Numbered from the stretch's first letter, positions 51,968 to 61,335 are shown. The stretch: 64,000 bases of DNA from Fimenecus sp052169395 (GCA_052169395.1 JBQNCN010000001.1:248001-312000); one strand, 5' to 3'. Numbers and translations are program-made. The notes: a model not told the origin generated them from the sequence alone.

Positions 51968-52497
51968 ACTCACTTTATATATATAAAAAAGCTTTAGCTG
52001 ACATAAAAAAAGCCGGTTCAAACAATGTGTTTGATATTGCAAAATCAAAAAATATTGAACTTATATACTGCAATGAATTTAACAAGCTTTTAGGAATGTA
52101 TGCCTATATGCTTAAATCACGGATTATACTTTTAAGTAATAATCTTGATGAACAGACTGAACGCATTGTACTTGCACACGAGCTTGGGCACGATGCACTG
52201 CATAGAAAGCTTGCAAAAAACACTGGACTTAAAGAATTCAACCTTTACAATATGAGTTCTGCTACGGAATATGAAGCAAACGCCTATGCAAGTCATATTT
52301 TAATTTCTGATAAAGATATTTTAGATTTTATAAAAAATGGAAAAGATGTTATTGAAATTTCTTCAATTTTAGGCTGTGATATAAATCTTACACTCATAAA
52401 ACTACGCGAAATGAACGTTTTAGGTTATAATTTTAAAAGTATTGATTTTGCCGACAGCACATTTCTTAAAAAATGCATAAAAAAGACGAACGGTTAA
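51964..52497 (+). CDS. ImmA/IrrE-family metallopeptidase
   Basis: 177 aa from TTG 51964, with GAGGAAA upstream. Zinc site HELGHDALHR (about residues 76-85) and downstream EYEANAYASHIL (about 99-110), as in IrrE/ImmA proteases that cleave a partner repressor. The stop codon lies in the loop of the terminator that follows. Confidence 0.88.
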   Translation: MNSLYIYKKALADIKKAGSNNVFDIAKSKNIELIYCNEFNKLLGMYAYMLKSRIILLSNNLDEQTERIVLAHELGHDALHRKLAKNTGLKEFNLYNMSSATEYEANAYASHILISDKDILDFIKNGKDVIEISSILGCDINLTLIKLREMNVLGYNFKSIDFADSTFLKKCIKKTNG

Positions 52498-52513
52498 ACC
52501 GTTCGTCTTTTTT
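52481..52513. terminator. Bidirectional terminator, ImmA gene / tRNA-Ser
   Basis: AAAAGACGAACGGT / ACCGTTCGTCTTTT stem with A and T runs on both sides. Ends both the plus-strand gene and the minus-strand tRNA. Confidence 0.88.
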
Positions 52514-52601
52514 GGCGGAAGCGGTGGGATTCGAACCCACGAGCCCGTTAGGACTACCTGATTTCGAGTCAGGCTCGTTACGACCACTTCGATACGCTTC
52601 C
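52513..52601 (-). tRNA. tRNA-Ser (CGA anticodon)
   Basis: GGAAGCG/CGCTTCC acceptor, anticodon stem-loop CCTGA-CTCGAAA-TCAGG (CGA), long variable arm, GTGGG-TTCGAAT-CCCAC T-arm, CCA encoded. Confidence 0.95.
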
Positions 52602-52611
52602 AAGGCAATTT

Positions 52612-52640
52612 ATCATATCAAGTTATTATTTATTTGTCAA
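52612..52640 (-). promoter_or_regulatory. tRNA-Ser promoter
   Basis: TTGACA (52640-52635) N17 TATGAT (52617-52612) on the minus strand. Confidence 0.85.
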
Positions 52641-52658
52641 ACAAATTATACCATTTCA

Positions 52659-52698
52659 TTGTGAAAACATTGACAATAAAGTAAGGTTGTACTAAAAT
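52659..52698 (+). promoter_or_regulatory. Promoter of icd-rex with overlapping Rex box
   Basis: TTGACA (52670-52675) N17 TAAAAT (52693-52698). The -35 lies within TTGTGAAAACATTGACAA (52659-52676), which differs by one base per half site from the Rex consensus TTGTGAA-N4-TTCACAA. Confidence 0.8.
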
Positions 52699-52734
52699 AA
52701 GATTGTTAAAAAAATAAATAAGTCGGAGAAAACT

Positions 52735-53901
52735 ATGACTAATGAAGAATTGACACTTGCTCTTGAAAAGTTTAAAGCACTTATTATAGAGCAAAGCGAA
52801 AGAAATGATAGAATAAAAACAACAAAGGAATTCAAAGATTTTACAAAGCGTTCAAAAATAACCATAGGAGTTTGCGGCGGTGATGGAATTGGTCCTATAA
52901 TCACAAAAGAGGCGGCAAGAGTTTTACAGTTTATTTTAGAGGATGAAGTAAAAGATGGAAAGGTATCTTTTAAATATATTGACGGTCTTACCATAGAAAA
53001 CCGAATTGCTGTAGGCAAAGCAATACCTGATGATGTGCTTGAGGAAATAAAAGCCTGTGATGTTATTTTAAAGGGGCCTACGACAACCCCGCAAGCAGGA
53101 TCGGGAATGCCGAATATAGAAAGTGCAAATGTAGCTATGAGAAAGGAACTTGACCTTTTTGCAAATGTGAGACCCGTTAAAATACCTGAAGAAGATATTG
53201 ATTGGACATTTTTCAGAGAAAACACGGAGGGTGCTTATGCGGTAGGCTCAAAGGGTATAAATATAACAGACGATTTAGCTTTTGACTTTGTCGTTGCCAC
53301 TACTGAAGGCACCGAAAGAATAGCAAGACTTGCTTATGAATATGCAAGGAAAAACCACAAAGATAGAGTTTCAATAATCAATAAAGCAAATGTAATTAAA
53401 ACGACAGACGGAAAATTCTTAAATCTATGTAAAAACATAGGTAAGGAGTATCCTGAAATTACAACGGATGAATGGTATATAGACATCACAACGGCAAAAC
53501 TTATTGATGAAAAACGCAGAAAGGATTTTAAAGTTTTTGTTCTGCCTAATCTTTATGGAGATATAATCACCGATGAAGCTGCACAATTTCAGGGTGGAGT
53601 CGGCACAGCAGGCTCTGCAAACATCGGAAAACAATATGCAATGTTTGAGGCTATTCACGGCTCTGCTCCAAGAATGGTGCAGGAGGGCAGAGAAAAGTAT
53701 GCAGATCCCTGCTCAATGCTACGTGCCTCCGTTATGCTTTTATCACACATAGGCTATCAGACAGAAGCGGACAAGCTCGAAAGAGCACTTGATATCTGTA
53801 TGCTTGAAGAAAGAAAATTAAAGCTGACAAGCCACTCTGATGGAGCTACCTGTGAGGAATTCGGCAATTATGTAATGGAAACTTTAAAGGAATTAAAATG
53901 A
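52735..53901 (+). CDS. icd: Isocitrate dehydrogenase
   Basis: 388 aa isocitrate/isopropylmalate dehydrogenase family. GGDGIGPIIT near residue 48, the NTEGAYAVGS region (about 164-173) with the substrate-binding Arg/Tyr, NLYGDIITDEAAQFQGGVG (starts near residue 283) metal-binding aspartates, and AIHGSAPRM near 307. NAD versus NADP use cannot be settled by eye. With aconitase nearby it makes 2-oxoglutarate for glutamate synthesis. CGGAGA precedes the ATG; rex overlaps its end by 4 bp. Confidence 0.85.
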   Translation: MTNEELTLALEKFKALIIEQSERNDRIKTTKEFKDFTKRSKITIGVCGGDGIGPIITKEAARVLQFILEDEVKDGKVSFKYIDGLTIENRIAVGKAIPDDVLEEIKACDVILKGPTTTPQAGSGMPNIESANVAMRKELDLFANVRPVKIPEEDIDWTFFRENTEGAYAVGSKGINITDDLAFDFVVATTEGTERIARLAYEYARKNHKDRVSIINKANVIKTTDGKFLNLCKNIGKEYPEITTDEWYIDITTAKLIDEKRRKDFKVFVLPNLYGDIITDEAAQFQGGVGTAGSANIGKQYAMFEAIHGSAPRMVQEGREKYADPCSMLRASVMLLSHIGYQTEADKLERALDICMLEERKLKLTSHSDGATCEEFGNYVMETLKELK

Positions 53902-54533
53902 AAGAGAGAAAAAAAGTAAGTAATTCTGTAGTTAAAAGACTACCTCGCTATTATAGATTTTTAGGTGAAATAAAGAATTCCGGTATGATAAGAATTTCTT
54001 CCGGAGAACTTTCAAGAAGAATGGGACTTACAGCTTCGCAAATTCGTCAAGATTTAAATAATTTCGGTGATTTCGGTCAGCAGGGATATGGATACAACAT
54101 TACCGACCTTCATAATGAAATAGGTAAAATTTTAGGCGTTGAAAATAAGAAAAAAACTATTTTAATCGGTGCGGGAAACCTTGGAAATGCCATTGCCGCA
54201 CATATGAGCTTTGAGAAAAGAGGGTTTGATTTAATAGGTATTTTTGACAGTAATCCTTCACTTACAGGCAAATTTATAAGGGGTTTAAAAGTAAAGCCTG
54301 TTTCACAACTTGACGACTTTTGCAAAAAAGAAAAACCCGAAGTCGCTGTGCTATGCCTGCCATATGAAGCGGCGGAAAAGCTTGTAAATAAGCTTTATGA
54401 AGCAGGGATTAAAAATTACTGGAATTTCAGTCATTTTGATATTAAAAAGCTTTATCCCGATTCAGCCGTTGAAAATGTTCATCTTTCAGACAGTCTTTTA
54501 ATGCTCGGTTTTCATTCAAACGAAAATTTATAA
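53898..54533 (+). CDS. rex: Redox-sensing repressor Rex
   Basis: 211 aa. N-terminal winged HTH with RLPRYYRFLGEI, SSGELSRRMGLTASQIRQDL and NFGDFGQQGYGY; Rossmann NAD(H) domain with IGAGNLGNAI (about 92-101); C-terminal swapped helix. It senses NADH/NAD and controls fermentation genes. Co-transcribed with icd behind a Rex box, implying autoregulation. Confidence 0.96.
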   Translation: MKERKKVSNSVVKRLPRYYRFLGEIKNSGMIRISSGELSRRMGLTASQIRQDLNNFGDFGQQGYGYNITDLHNEIGKILGVENKKKTILIGAGNLGNAIAAHMSFEKRGFDLIGIFDSNPSLTGKFIRGLKVKPVSQLDDFCKKEKPEVAVLCLPYEAAEKLVNKLYEAGIKNYWNFSHFDIKKLYPDSAVENVHLSDSLLMLGFHSNENL

Positions 54534-54542
54534 ATAAAGAAT

Positions 54543-54586
54543 CTGTAAAAATAAAGTCTCTGTTTTCAGAGGCTTTATTTTTACAG
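54543..54586 (+). terminator. Terminator after rex
   Basis: Long stem CTGTAAAAATAAAG / CTTTATTTTTACAG with an inner CTCTG/CAGAG. Confidence 0.85.
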
Positions 54587-54594
54587 AGCTAACT

Positions 54595-54706
54595 TTGACA
54601 ATATATTTTTTATGTTATAATATAAAAAATATAAAATATGCGGAGGTTTATTATGAAATTTTACAACAAAATTTTAGCTCTATGCTTAATCACCCTATAT
54701 AAATAA
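54595..54706 (+). pseudogene. Gene remnant: promoter and 17-codon signal-peptide-like ORF
   Basis: TTGACA (54595-54600), N15, extended TGT-TATAAT (54616-54621), CGGAGG site, then an ORF at 54653-54706 reading MKFYNKILALCLITLYK and stop, which looks like the start of a secreted or lipoprotein precursor cut short. Between 54707 and 54857 nothing else is seen. Confidence 0.4.
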
Positions 54707-54857
54707 AGATATGAAAATTAAACTTTTACTTATATTTTACTTATAATTGATACCATTATTATTTTCACTCTTATATTTAATTTTTTCATATTTTCATATT
54801 TTCATATCATTTATCTTCTCATTTTAAGTATACATATATTAAAAACGGAGATTAAAA

Positions 54858-55313
54858 ATGTTAAAGAACAAAAAGCATTATAATTTATCACTTATTATTT
54901 TAGATTTCCTCAGTTTATTATTTATTTCATATATCATCATCCGTTATTTTATTGAATTAGATGAAATTGAAGGCTTTATACTGCCAACGCTAAGTATCGG
55001 CATTCCAATTTTAAGTATACTTATACGAATTTTATTTGAAAAAAAATTGACTATACTTAAAGGCACATACTTTTACGGAACATCAGTTTTGTCAATTATG
55101 CCTTATACCATTATGAAATTCCGTAACAATACAATAGAAAACAGGCTTATACAGCTTGCTTACAAGCATTTTCAAAACTCAAATAAGCTCGGCATTTTTA
55201 CAGAATTCGGTGCAATAAAAAAGATATTTTTCATTTTCTGTATTGTTGTTTCAATATTATTGCTTACGCTTATAGTATCAAGTATAAAGATAATAAAAGG
55301 AAATAAAAAATAA
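54858..55313 (+). CDS. Small multi-pass membrane protein, unknown
   Basis: 151 aa, four hydrophobic segments (about 10-28, 40-58, 72-92 and 119-143). CGGAG 8 bp upstream of the ATG. No family recognised. Stands alone between two terminators. Confidence 0.6.
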   Translation: MLKNKKHYNLSLIILDFLSLLFISYIIIRYFIELDEIEGFILPTLSIGIPILSILIRILFEKKLTILKGTYFYGTSVLSIMPYTIMKFRNNTIENRLIQLAYKHFQNSNKLGIFTEFGAIKKIFFIFCIVVSILLLTLIVSSIKIIKGNKK

Positions 55314-55324
55314 AGATATAAAAT

Positions 55325-55357
55325 AAAAAAGCCGCTGTTTAAAACAGCAGCTTTTTT
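55325..55357. terminator. Bidirectional terminator, membrane protein / aconitase
   Basis: AAAAAAGC(C)GCTGTTT / AAACAGCAGCTTTTTT. Confidence 0.85.
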
Positions 55358-55368
55358 ATTTTTACAGC

Positions 55369-57657
55369 TCAATGATTACGATAGTAATTGATTAAGCAAC
55401 CGTCAATAATAATTTCTCTTTCATCATTGGTTAAATCCCCAAGAGAAAGCTTAAATTCCTTAAACTCTTCATTTACCACATAGGCTTTTATATCATCATT
55501 TTTATTGACAACTGTATCCTTAATATTTTCAACAAAAATATAATCTCCGTTTTTAAACGGCAAATCACCCTTTTCAATTATGAACGGCAACATACCCCAG
55601 TTAATAAGATTTGAACGATAGCGCTTTGTCGCATATTCATTAGCTATATTTGAAACTCCGCCAAGAACTCTCTGACAGGATGCCGCCTGCTCCCTTGCTG
55701 AACCGTCACCCGGCTTTACCGCAAAAATGGAAGAACCTATACCGTAATCCGAAAGAGCATCTTCGGAAAGTTTTTTCTTAATTATATCAAGAACGCATTC
55801 CAGCTCAGGCAAGACTTCCACAGGGTTTTTACCTGCAAGAAGAGCCGTTTCACCCTTTTGAACCTCGGCGGCTCTGCCGACATAGGCGGGGTCTCTTCTG
55901 GAAAGCGCAAACTGCGCAAGTCTTAACGGATTTGAACGATAAGATGAGGTTTCACCTGAAGGAATAAGCTCATCTGTTGTAGTTACGGGATCGTGAATTT
56001 CAGAAACAATTTTAATAAGAAGATTTTCAGGAAGTGAAGCCATTTCAGGCCAATCCTTTATATTGGGACCAAACTGAATATCTACATCTTTTTGAGGATT
56101 TCCTACACCGTTATATACGCGATGATCGTATATTTTCCCTTCAAAGTGATATTTGCGAGGCGTATATTCACCTGTAAATTCGGTTGCAGGCGTTAAAATT
56201 CCACCATTTGCAGCGGTTGCAGCAATCGACCTTGCATCCATAAGCGCAACCGAAGAAATCTGTCCCTCCTGAATTTTACTGCCCTCACGATTCGGAAAAT
56301 TTCTTGTACTGTGGCGAATTGAAAAAGCGTTGTTGGAGGGTGTGTCACCTGCACCGAAGCATGGCCCGCAGAAGCAGGTTTTAAGCACTGCACCGGTTGA
56401 AAGAAGCGTTGTAAAAACTCCGTTTTTAACAAGCTCTGAATAAACCGGCATTGATGACGGATATACAGAAAGCGAAAAAACATCATTTCCGATACTTTTA
56501 CCGTTTAAAATATCCGCCGCAGCACAAATATTCTCAAAACCGCCGCCGGCACAGCCTGCAATTACACCCTGGTCTACATAGAATTTTCCGTTTTTCACCT
56601 TTGACCTTAAATCAAGCTTTCCGTTTCCGTTAAGCGAAATTTCAGCTTTTTTTTCAACCTCTGAAAGAATATCTTCAAGATTTGCATTAAGTTCATCTAT
56701 TTCATAAGTGTTGCTCGGATGGAACGGCATTGCAATCATAGGCTTAACAGTGCTTAAATCTACCTCCACCACACCGTCATAAAATGCCGCACGTTTAGGT
56801 GTAAGTGTTTTATACTCGTGCTTTCTATTATGTATTTCATAAAACTCTTTAATTTTATCATCTGTCTGCCAAACGGAGCTTAAGCAGGTTGTTTCGGTAG
56901 TCATTACATCAATACCGATTCTGAAATCCGGAGACAAGTCAAAAACTCCGGGACCTACAAATTCCATAACTTTATTTTTTACATAGCCGTTTGCAAATAC
57001 AGCACCTATTATGGCAAGTGCCACATCCTGCGGTCCAACGCCCGGCATTACACTGCCTTTTAAATATACGGCGACAACTCCGGGCATTTTAACATCATAG
57101 GTTCTGCCTAAAAGTTGCTTTACAAGTTCAGGGCCACCCTCACCTATTGCCATTGTACCTAATGCACCGTATCTTGTATGAGAATCCGATCCTAAAATCA
57201 TTTTTCCAGCACCTGAAAGCATTTCTCTTGCAAACTGATGTATAACAGCCTCATGTGGAGGAACATAAACCCCTCCATATTTTTTTGCACAGGAAAGTCC
57301 AAACATATGATCATCTTCATTTATTGTACCGCCGACAGCACAAAGAGAATTATGACAATTCGTCAAAACATACGGAATCGGAAATTCTGTAAGACCTGAA
57401 GCCCTTGCCGTCTGAATTATACCGACATAGGTTATATCGTGTGAGGTTAAAGCATCAAACTTTATTTTCAAGTCAGAAGTATCATCACTGATATTATGCT
57501 TTGTTAAAATATCATAAGCTATAGTACCTTTTTTCCCATCCTCTCGACTTGTTTTAATGCCGTATTCATGTAAAATTTTCTCAAGTGCAATATCACTTTC
57601 TTCAATAAGCTCAGTACCATTTATAAGATAAGCACCGCCTTTGCTTAATTTAATCAA
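55369..57657 (-). CDS. Aconitate hydratase-family enzyme
   Basis: 762 aa. The 4Fe-4S cysteines are seen in the CGPCFGAGDTPS segment and in TNCHNS; substrate motifs GSDSHTRYGALGT and DGSAREQA are present. Start is TTG 57657 with GGAGG at proper spacing. Converts citrate to isocitrate by family; the protein belongs to the clostridial branch often labelled only hydratase, so substrate is less certain. Convergent to the icd-rex side, it would supply isocitrate to icd. Confidence 0.82.
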   Translation of the reverse strand: MIKLSKGGAYLINGTELIEESDIALEKILHEYGIKTSREDGKKGTIAYDILTKHNISDDTSDLKIKFDALTSHDITYVGIIQTARASGLTEFPIPYVLTNCHNSLCAVGGTINEDDHMFGLSCAKKYGGVYVPPHEAVIHQFAREMLSGAGKMILGSDSHTRYGALGTMAIGEGGPELVKQLLGRTYDVKMPGVVAVYLKGSVMPGVGPQDVALAIIGAVFANGYVKNKVMEFVGPGVFDLSPDFRIGIDVMTTETTCLSSVWQTDDKIKEFYEIHNRKHEYKTLTPKRAAFYDGVVEVDLSTVKPMIAMPFHPSNTYEIDELNANLEDILSEVEKKAEISLNGNGKLDLRSKVKNGKFYVDQGVIAGCAGGGFENICAAADILNGKSIGNDVFSLSVYPSSMPVYSELVKNGVFTTLLSTGAVLKTCFCGPCFGAGDTPSNNAFSIRHSTRNFPNREGSKIQEGQISSVALMDARSIAATAANGGILTPATEFTGEYTPRKYHFEGKIYDHRVYNGVGNPQKDVDIQFGPNIKDWPEMASLPENLLIKIVSEIHDPVTTTDELIPSGETSSYRSNPLRLAQFALSRRDPAYVGRAAEVQKGETALLAGKNPVEVLPELECVLDIIKKKLSEDALSDYGIGSSIFAVKPGDGSAREQAASCQRVLGGVSNIANEYATKRYRSNLINWGMLPFIIEKGDLPFKNGDYIFVENIKDTVVNKNDDIKAYVVNEEFKEFKLSLGDLTNDEREIIIDGCLINYYRNH

Positions 57658-57780
57658 ACAAACACCTCCGTTAACTTAATATTAATTTTACATCAAAAAA
57701 AAGTTTCTGTAAAATTAACCATTATAAATTTGTATATTAATATTAATAATTTATAAAAACAATATTATTTTACAGCATAT

Positions 57781-57951
57781 ACACTATATATTGTTATTCA
57801 TCAAGTTATAACACATATCAAAAAACACATATTTCATGAGAGTTTCACGATAAAAAAAGATGAGTATTACACAATATATTGAATTCATTTAAAAATTATT
57901 TCCAATATATTGTGTTTTATTGTTGCAAAATGCAATATATTGTGGTATAGT
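57781..57951 (+). promoter_or_regulatory. nrdD promoter with four NrdR boxes
   Basis: Promoter TTGCAA (57923-57928) N17 TATAGT (57946-57951) with TGG extension. NrdR-like boxes, core CAATATATTG or CTATATATTG: ACACTATATATTGTTA (57781-57796), ACACAATATATTGAAT (57869-57884), CCAATATATTGTGTTT (57902-57917) and TGCAATATATTGTGGT (57931-57946). The last fills the spacer; the last three are about 30 bp apart. The rest of 57658-57997 is AT-rich with no gene. Confidence 0.88.
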
Positions 57952-57997
57952 ATGAAATGTTCAAAGAATTTAAATATTACAGCTATGGGGGATATAA

Positions 57998-60214
57998 ATG
58001 AAAATTATAAAGAGAGACGGTTCAGAAGAAAATTTTGACAGAAAAAAAATTGAAAATGCTATTGAAAAAGCGAATATAACTTCTCACGGTAAAGCCGAAC
58101 TTACCCAAAGACAAATTGAATATATTGCACTTGTAATTGAAGATCACTGTAATGAAATAGGTAGAGCACTTTCAGTTGAAGAAATTCAAGAACTTGTTGA
58201 AACCCATATAATAGAACAAAATGCACCTGAAACAGCAAAACGATATATAAGATATCGTTATCAAAGAAACCTTGCAAGAAAAGCAAATACTACAGATGAT
58301 AAAATTTTATCAATGCTTGAATATGAAAATGAAGAAGTAAAACAGGAAAACTCCAATAAAAATCCGACTGTAGTTTCTGTTCAAAGAGATTATATGGCAG
58401 GACTTACCAGCAAAGACCTCGCAAGCAGAGTACTTTTACCTGAAGATATTGTTAAAGCACACAATGAAGGGCTTATTCACTTTCATGACAGCGATTACTT
58501 TGCACAGCATATGCACAACTGCGATCTTGTAAATCTTGATGATATGCTTCAAAACGGCACCGTTATATCAGGAACGCTTATTGAAAAGCCACATCGCTTC
58601 ATAACCGCCTGTAATATTGCCACACAGATTATTGCACAGGTTGCCTCATGTCAATATGGAGGACAATCTATAAGCCTTATGCACCTTGCAAAGTTTGTGG
58701 ATACCTCAAGACAGGGTCTTAAAGCGGAAGTAGAAAAAGAATTTTTAGAAACGGGAATTAATTTAAATAAAGAACAAAAATCTAAAATTGTAGAAAGCCG
58801 TTTGAAAAAGGAAATTCGTGCAGGTATTCAGACTCTTCAATATCAGGTAATAACACTTATGACCACAAACGGTCAAGCACCGTTCATAACTGTATTTATG
58901 TATCTAAATGAAGCCGGAAACAATAAAGTTTTAAAAGATGATCTTGCTCTTTGTATCGAAGAAATGCTTAAGCAGCGTTTTGATGGTGTAAAAAACGAAA
59001 ACAGTGTGCTTATTACACCTGCATTTCCAAAACTCATCTATGTGCTTGAAAACGACAATATAGAAAAAAACAGTGAATACTATTATTTAACGGAACTTGC
59101 GGCAAAATGCACAGCAAAAAGACTTGTTCCAGATTATATATCCGAAAAAATTATGCTTGAGCTTAAAAAGGACGGCAAAGGCAGAGGTAATGTTTATACA
59201 TGTATGGGCTGCAGAAGCTTTTTAACCCCTGATCCGACGGCAAACGGCTTTGACAACATTGCAAAAGCAAAAAATTGGGTTCAAGGAGAATCAAAATACT
59301 ACGGAAGATTTAATCAGGGCGTTGTCACTGTAAATCTTGTAGATATTGCCTGTTCAGCAAAGCACAACAACAAGGATTTCTGGCAAGTTTTTGATGAAAG
59401 AATGCAACTTTGTCACAGAGCCTTAAGGTGTCGCCACGACAGATTAAAAGGAACAATATCCGATGCAGCTCCCATCCTATGGCAATACGGAGCACTTGCC
59501 AGACTTGAAAAGGGAGAAACAATAGACAAACTTTTATATGGCGGCTACTCTACCCTTTCTCTCGGATATGCAGGACTTTGGGAATGTGTTTATGCGCTTT
59601 GCGGTCAAAAATTAAGTGAGCCAGAAGGTGAAAAGTTAGGTCTTGAAATAATGCAGAAACTTAACGATTACTGCAACTCTTGGAAAGCGGCTGAAAACAT
59701 CCATTACAGTTTATATGGAACTCCTCTTGAAAGCACCACCTATAAATTCGCAAAATCTCTACAAAAACGTTTTGGAAAAATTAAGGGCATAACAGATAAA
59801 AATTATATTACAAATTCTTATCATGTTCATGTAACAGAAGAAATAAATGCTTTTGACAAACTTGCACTTGAAAGTAAATTTCAAAAGCTTTCGCCCGGCG
59901 GTGCAATATCTTATATAGAAGTTCCCAACATGCAGAACAATATTGAAGCTGTACTCCAGGTTATGAAATTTATATATGATAACATCACTTATGCTGAACT
60001 TAACACAAAATCAGACTTCTGTCAGGAATGCGGATTTGACGGTGAAATTAAAATTATTGAGGAAGACGGAAAACTTATATGGGAATGTCCTAACTGCAAA
60101 AACCGTGATCAAAATAAAATGAATGTAGCAAGACGTACATGTGGATATATCGGAACTCAGTTCTGGAACCAAGGACGTACACAAGAAATCAAAGAACGGG
60201 TACTTCACCTTTAA
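57998..60214 (+). CDS. nrdD: Anaerobic ribonucleoside-triphosphate reductase
   Basis: 738 aa glycyl-radical enzyme reducing NTPs to dNTPs without oxygen. N-terminal ATP-cone (residues 3-90, KRDGSEENFDRKKIENAI), catalytic barrel, C-terminal zinc site CQECGFDG...CPNC (about 673-702), and the glycyl-radical loop RRTCGYIGTQFWNQGR (about 711-726). GGGGG before the ATG. NrdR-type control is indicated upstream. Confidence 0.97.
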   Translation: MKIIKRDGSEENFDRKKIENAIEKANITSHGKAELTQRQIEYIALVIEDHCNEIGRALSVEEIQELVETHIIEQNAPETAKRYIRYRYQRNLARKANTTDDKILSMLEYENEEVKQENSNKNPTVVSVQRDYMAGLTSKDLASRVLLPEDIVKAHNEGLIHFHDSDYFAQHMHNCDLVNLDDMLQNGTVISGTLIEKPHRFITACNIATQIIAQVASCQYGGQSISLMHLAKFVDTSRQGLKAEVEKEFLETGINLNKEQKSKIVESRLKKEIRAGIQTLQYQVITLMTTNGQAPFITVFMYLNEAGNNKVLKDDLALCIEEMLKQRFDGVKNENSVLITPAFPKLIYVLENDNIEKNSEYYYLTELAAKCTAKRLVPDYISEKIMLELKKDGKGRGNVYTCMGCRSFLTPDPTANGFDNIAKAKNWVQGESKYYGRFNQGVVTVNLVDIACSAKHNNKDFWQVFDERMQLCHRALRCRHDRLKGTISDAAPILWQYGALARLEKGETIDKLLYGGYSTLSLGYAGLWECVYALCGQKLSEPEGEKLGLEIMQKLNDYCNSWKAAENIHYSLYGTPLESTTYKFAKSLQKRFGKIKGITDKNYITNSYHVHVTEEINAFDKLALESKFQKLSPGGAISYIEVPNMQNNIEAVLQVMKFIYDNITYAELNTKSDFCQECGFDGEIKIIEEDGKLIWECPNCKNRDQNKMNVARRTCGYIGTQFWNQGRTQEIKERVLHL

Positions 60215-60218
60215 TTAA

Positions 60219-60241
60219 AAGCGCCGTTCACACGGCGCTTT
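60219..60241 (+). terminator. Hairpin between nrdD and nrdG
   Basis: AAGCGCCG / CGGCGCTT with a weak T run; may lower nrdG expression relative to nrdD. Confidence 0.6.
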
Positions 60242-60252
60242 ATTAAGATATT

Positions 60253-60780
60253 ATGAATTACGGAAATATAAAATACTGCGATATTGCAAACGGTATCGGA
60301 ATAAGAACTGTACTCTTTGTTTCAGGTTGCAGACATCACTGCAAAGGCTGCTTTCAACCTGAAACATGGAATTTTTCATTTGGAAAAAACTTCACAGAAG
60401 AAGTTGAAAAAGAAATAATAAAATCACTTGATAAGGATTATATAGACGGGCTTACAATTTTAGGCGGAGAACCATTTGAGCCTGAAAACCAAAAATCACT
60501 TTTACCGTTTTTAAAAAAAGTAAAAAAAAACTTTCCCAATAAAACCATATGGGCTTTTTCAGGATATACATATGAAGAGCTTCGCGGCTTTAAAGAATCT
60601 ATTTCACACTGTATATATACTGATGAAATGTTATCTCTTATTGATGTTCTGGTAGATGGAGAATTTCAGGAGGATCTTAAAAATTTAAGTCTTCAATTTA
60701 GAGGAAGTTCAAATCAAAGACTTATAGATATGAAACAAACTTTAAAAAATAATAAAATTATTCTTTGGCAAGAAAAATGA
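60253..60780 (+). CDS. nrdG: Anaerobic RNR activating enzyme
   Basis: 175 aa radical-SAM activase that generates the glycyl radical in NrdD. The CRHHCKGC cluster motif is at residues about 27-34, TILGGEPFEPEN near 73-84, FSGYTYEEL near 102. Little ribosome-site signal before the ATG, so translation may be modest. Ends within its own terminator. Confidence 0.95.
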   Translation: MNYGNIKYCDIANGIGIRTVLFVSGCRHHCKGCFQPETWNFSFGKNFTEEVEKEIIKSLDKDYIDGLTILGGEPFEPENQKSLLPFLKKVKKNFPNKTIWAFSGYTYEELRGFKESISHCIYTDEMLSLIDVLVDGEFQEDLKNLSLQFRGSSNQRLIDMKQTLKNNKIILWQEK

Positions 60781-60802
60781 CGGCTTTTTCCGTCATTTTT
60801 TA
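60773..60802. terminator. Terminator after nrdG
   Basis: AAAAATGACGG / CCGTCATTTTT with a T run; shared with the convergent zinc-ribbon gene. Confidence 0.85.
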
Positions 60803-61186
60803 TTCCGCAGGATATGTGTAATAATCTGTATCGCTCTCAGTTTCTTCTTCATCCGTCGGTACTTCCACTGCTGTTATATTCTTTTCATTTACCGTTATAG
60901 AGGTAAATTCAGATTTTGAATTATTAACTCCTTTATTTCTCAATTTACCATTTGCTGAAAGAAATAAAAAAACAGACAACATCAAAAAAATCACAAATAG
61001 ACTGAAAAAAATAAGAATAGCAAAAGTATGAGTTTTATTTTTTTTATCAAATTCTTTTTTATTGTATAAAATTATGCTATCCTCAGCCCTATTAAAATTT
61101 TCTGTATTACTTTTTATTTCAGCACCACAATAAGGACAATATATTAAATTTTCAGGAATTATTTTTCTGCATTTATTACATTTCAT
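60800..61186 (-). CDS. Zinc-ribbon membrane protein
   Basis: 128 aa from ATG 61186 (MKCNKCRKIIPENL). N-terminal CxxC...CPYC zinc ribbon (residues 3-20), a charged linker, one transmembrane helix (about 55-77) and an acidic, threonine-rich outer tail. Function unknown; such proteins are common in Clostridia. Confidence 0.7.
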   Translation of the reverse strand: MKCNKCRKIIPENLIYCPYCGAEIKSNTENFNRAEDSIILYNKKEFDKKNKTHTFAILIFFSLFVIFLMLSVFLFLSANGKLRNKGVNNSKSEFTSITVNEKNITAVEVPTDEEETESDTDYYTYPAE

Positions 61187-61295
61187 AGCATTTTCCAAAA
61201 CACATATTTTAAACAAATATATTATATTTATCTTTAATAAATAAATCAATAAAAATTCGCAAATTCACTGAAAACAAATATAAATTACACATAAT

Positions 61296-61326
61296 AAAAA
61301 AGAGAGACAAAACGCTCTCTTTTTTA
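61296..61326 (-). terminator. Terminator after tpiA
   Basis: AAAAAAGAGAG / CTCTCTTTTTT stem with a T run on the minus strand. Confidence 0.85.
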
Positions 61327-61335
61327 TATATAAAG

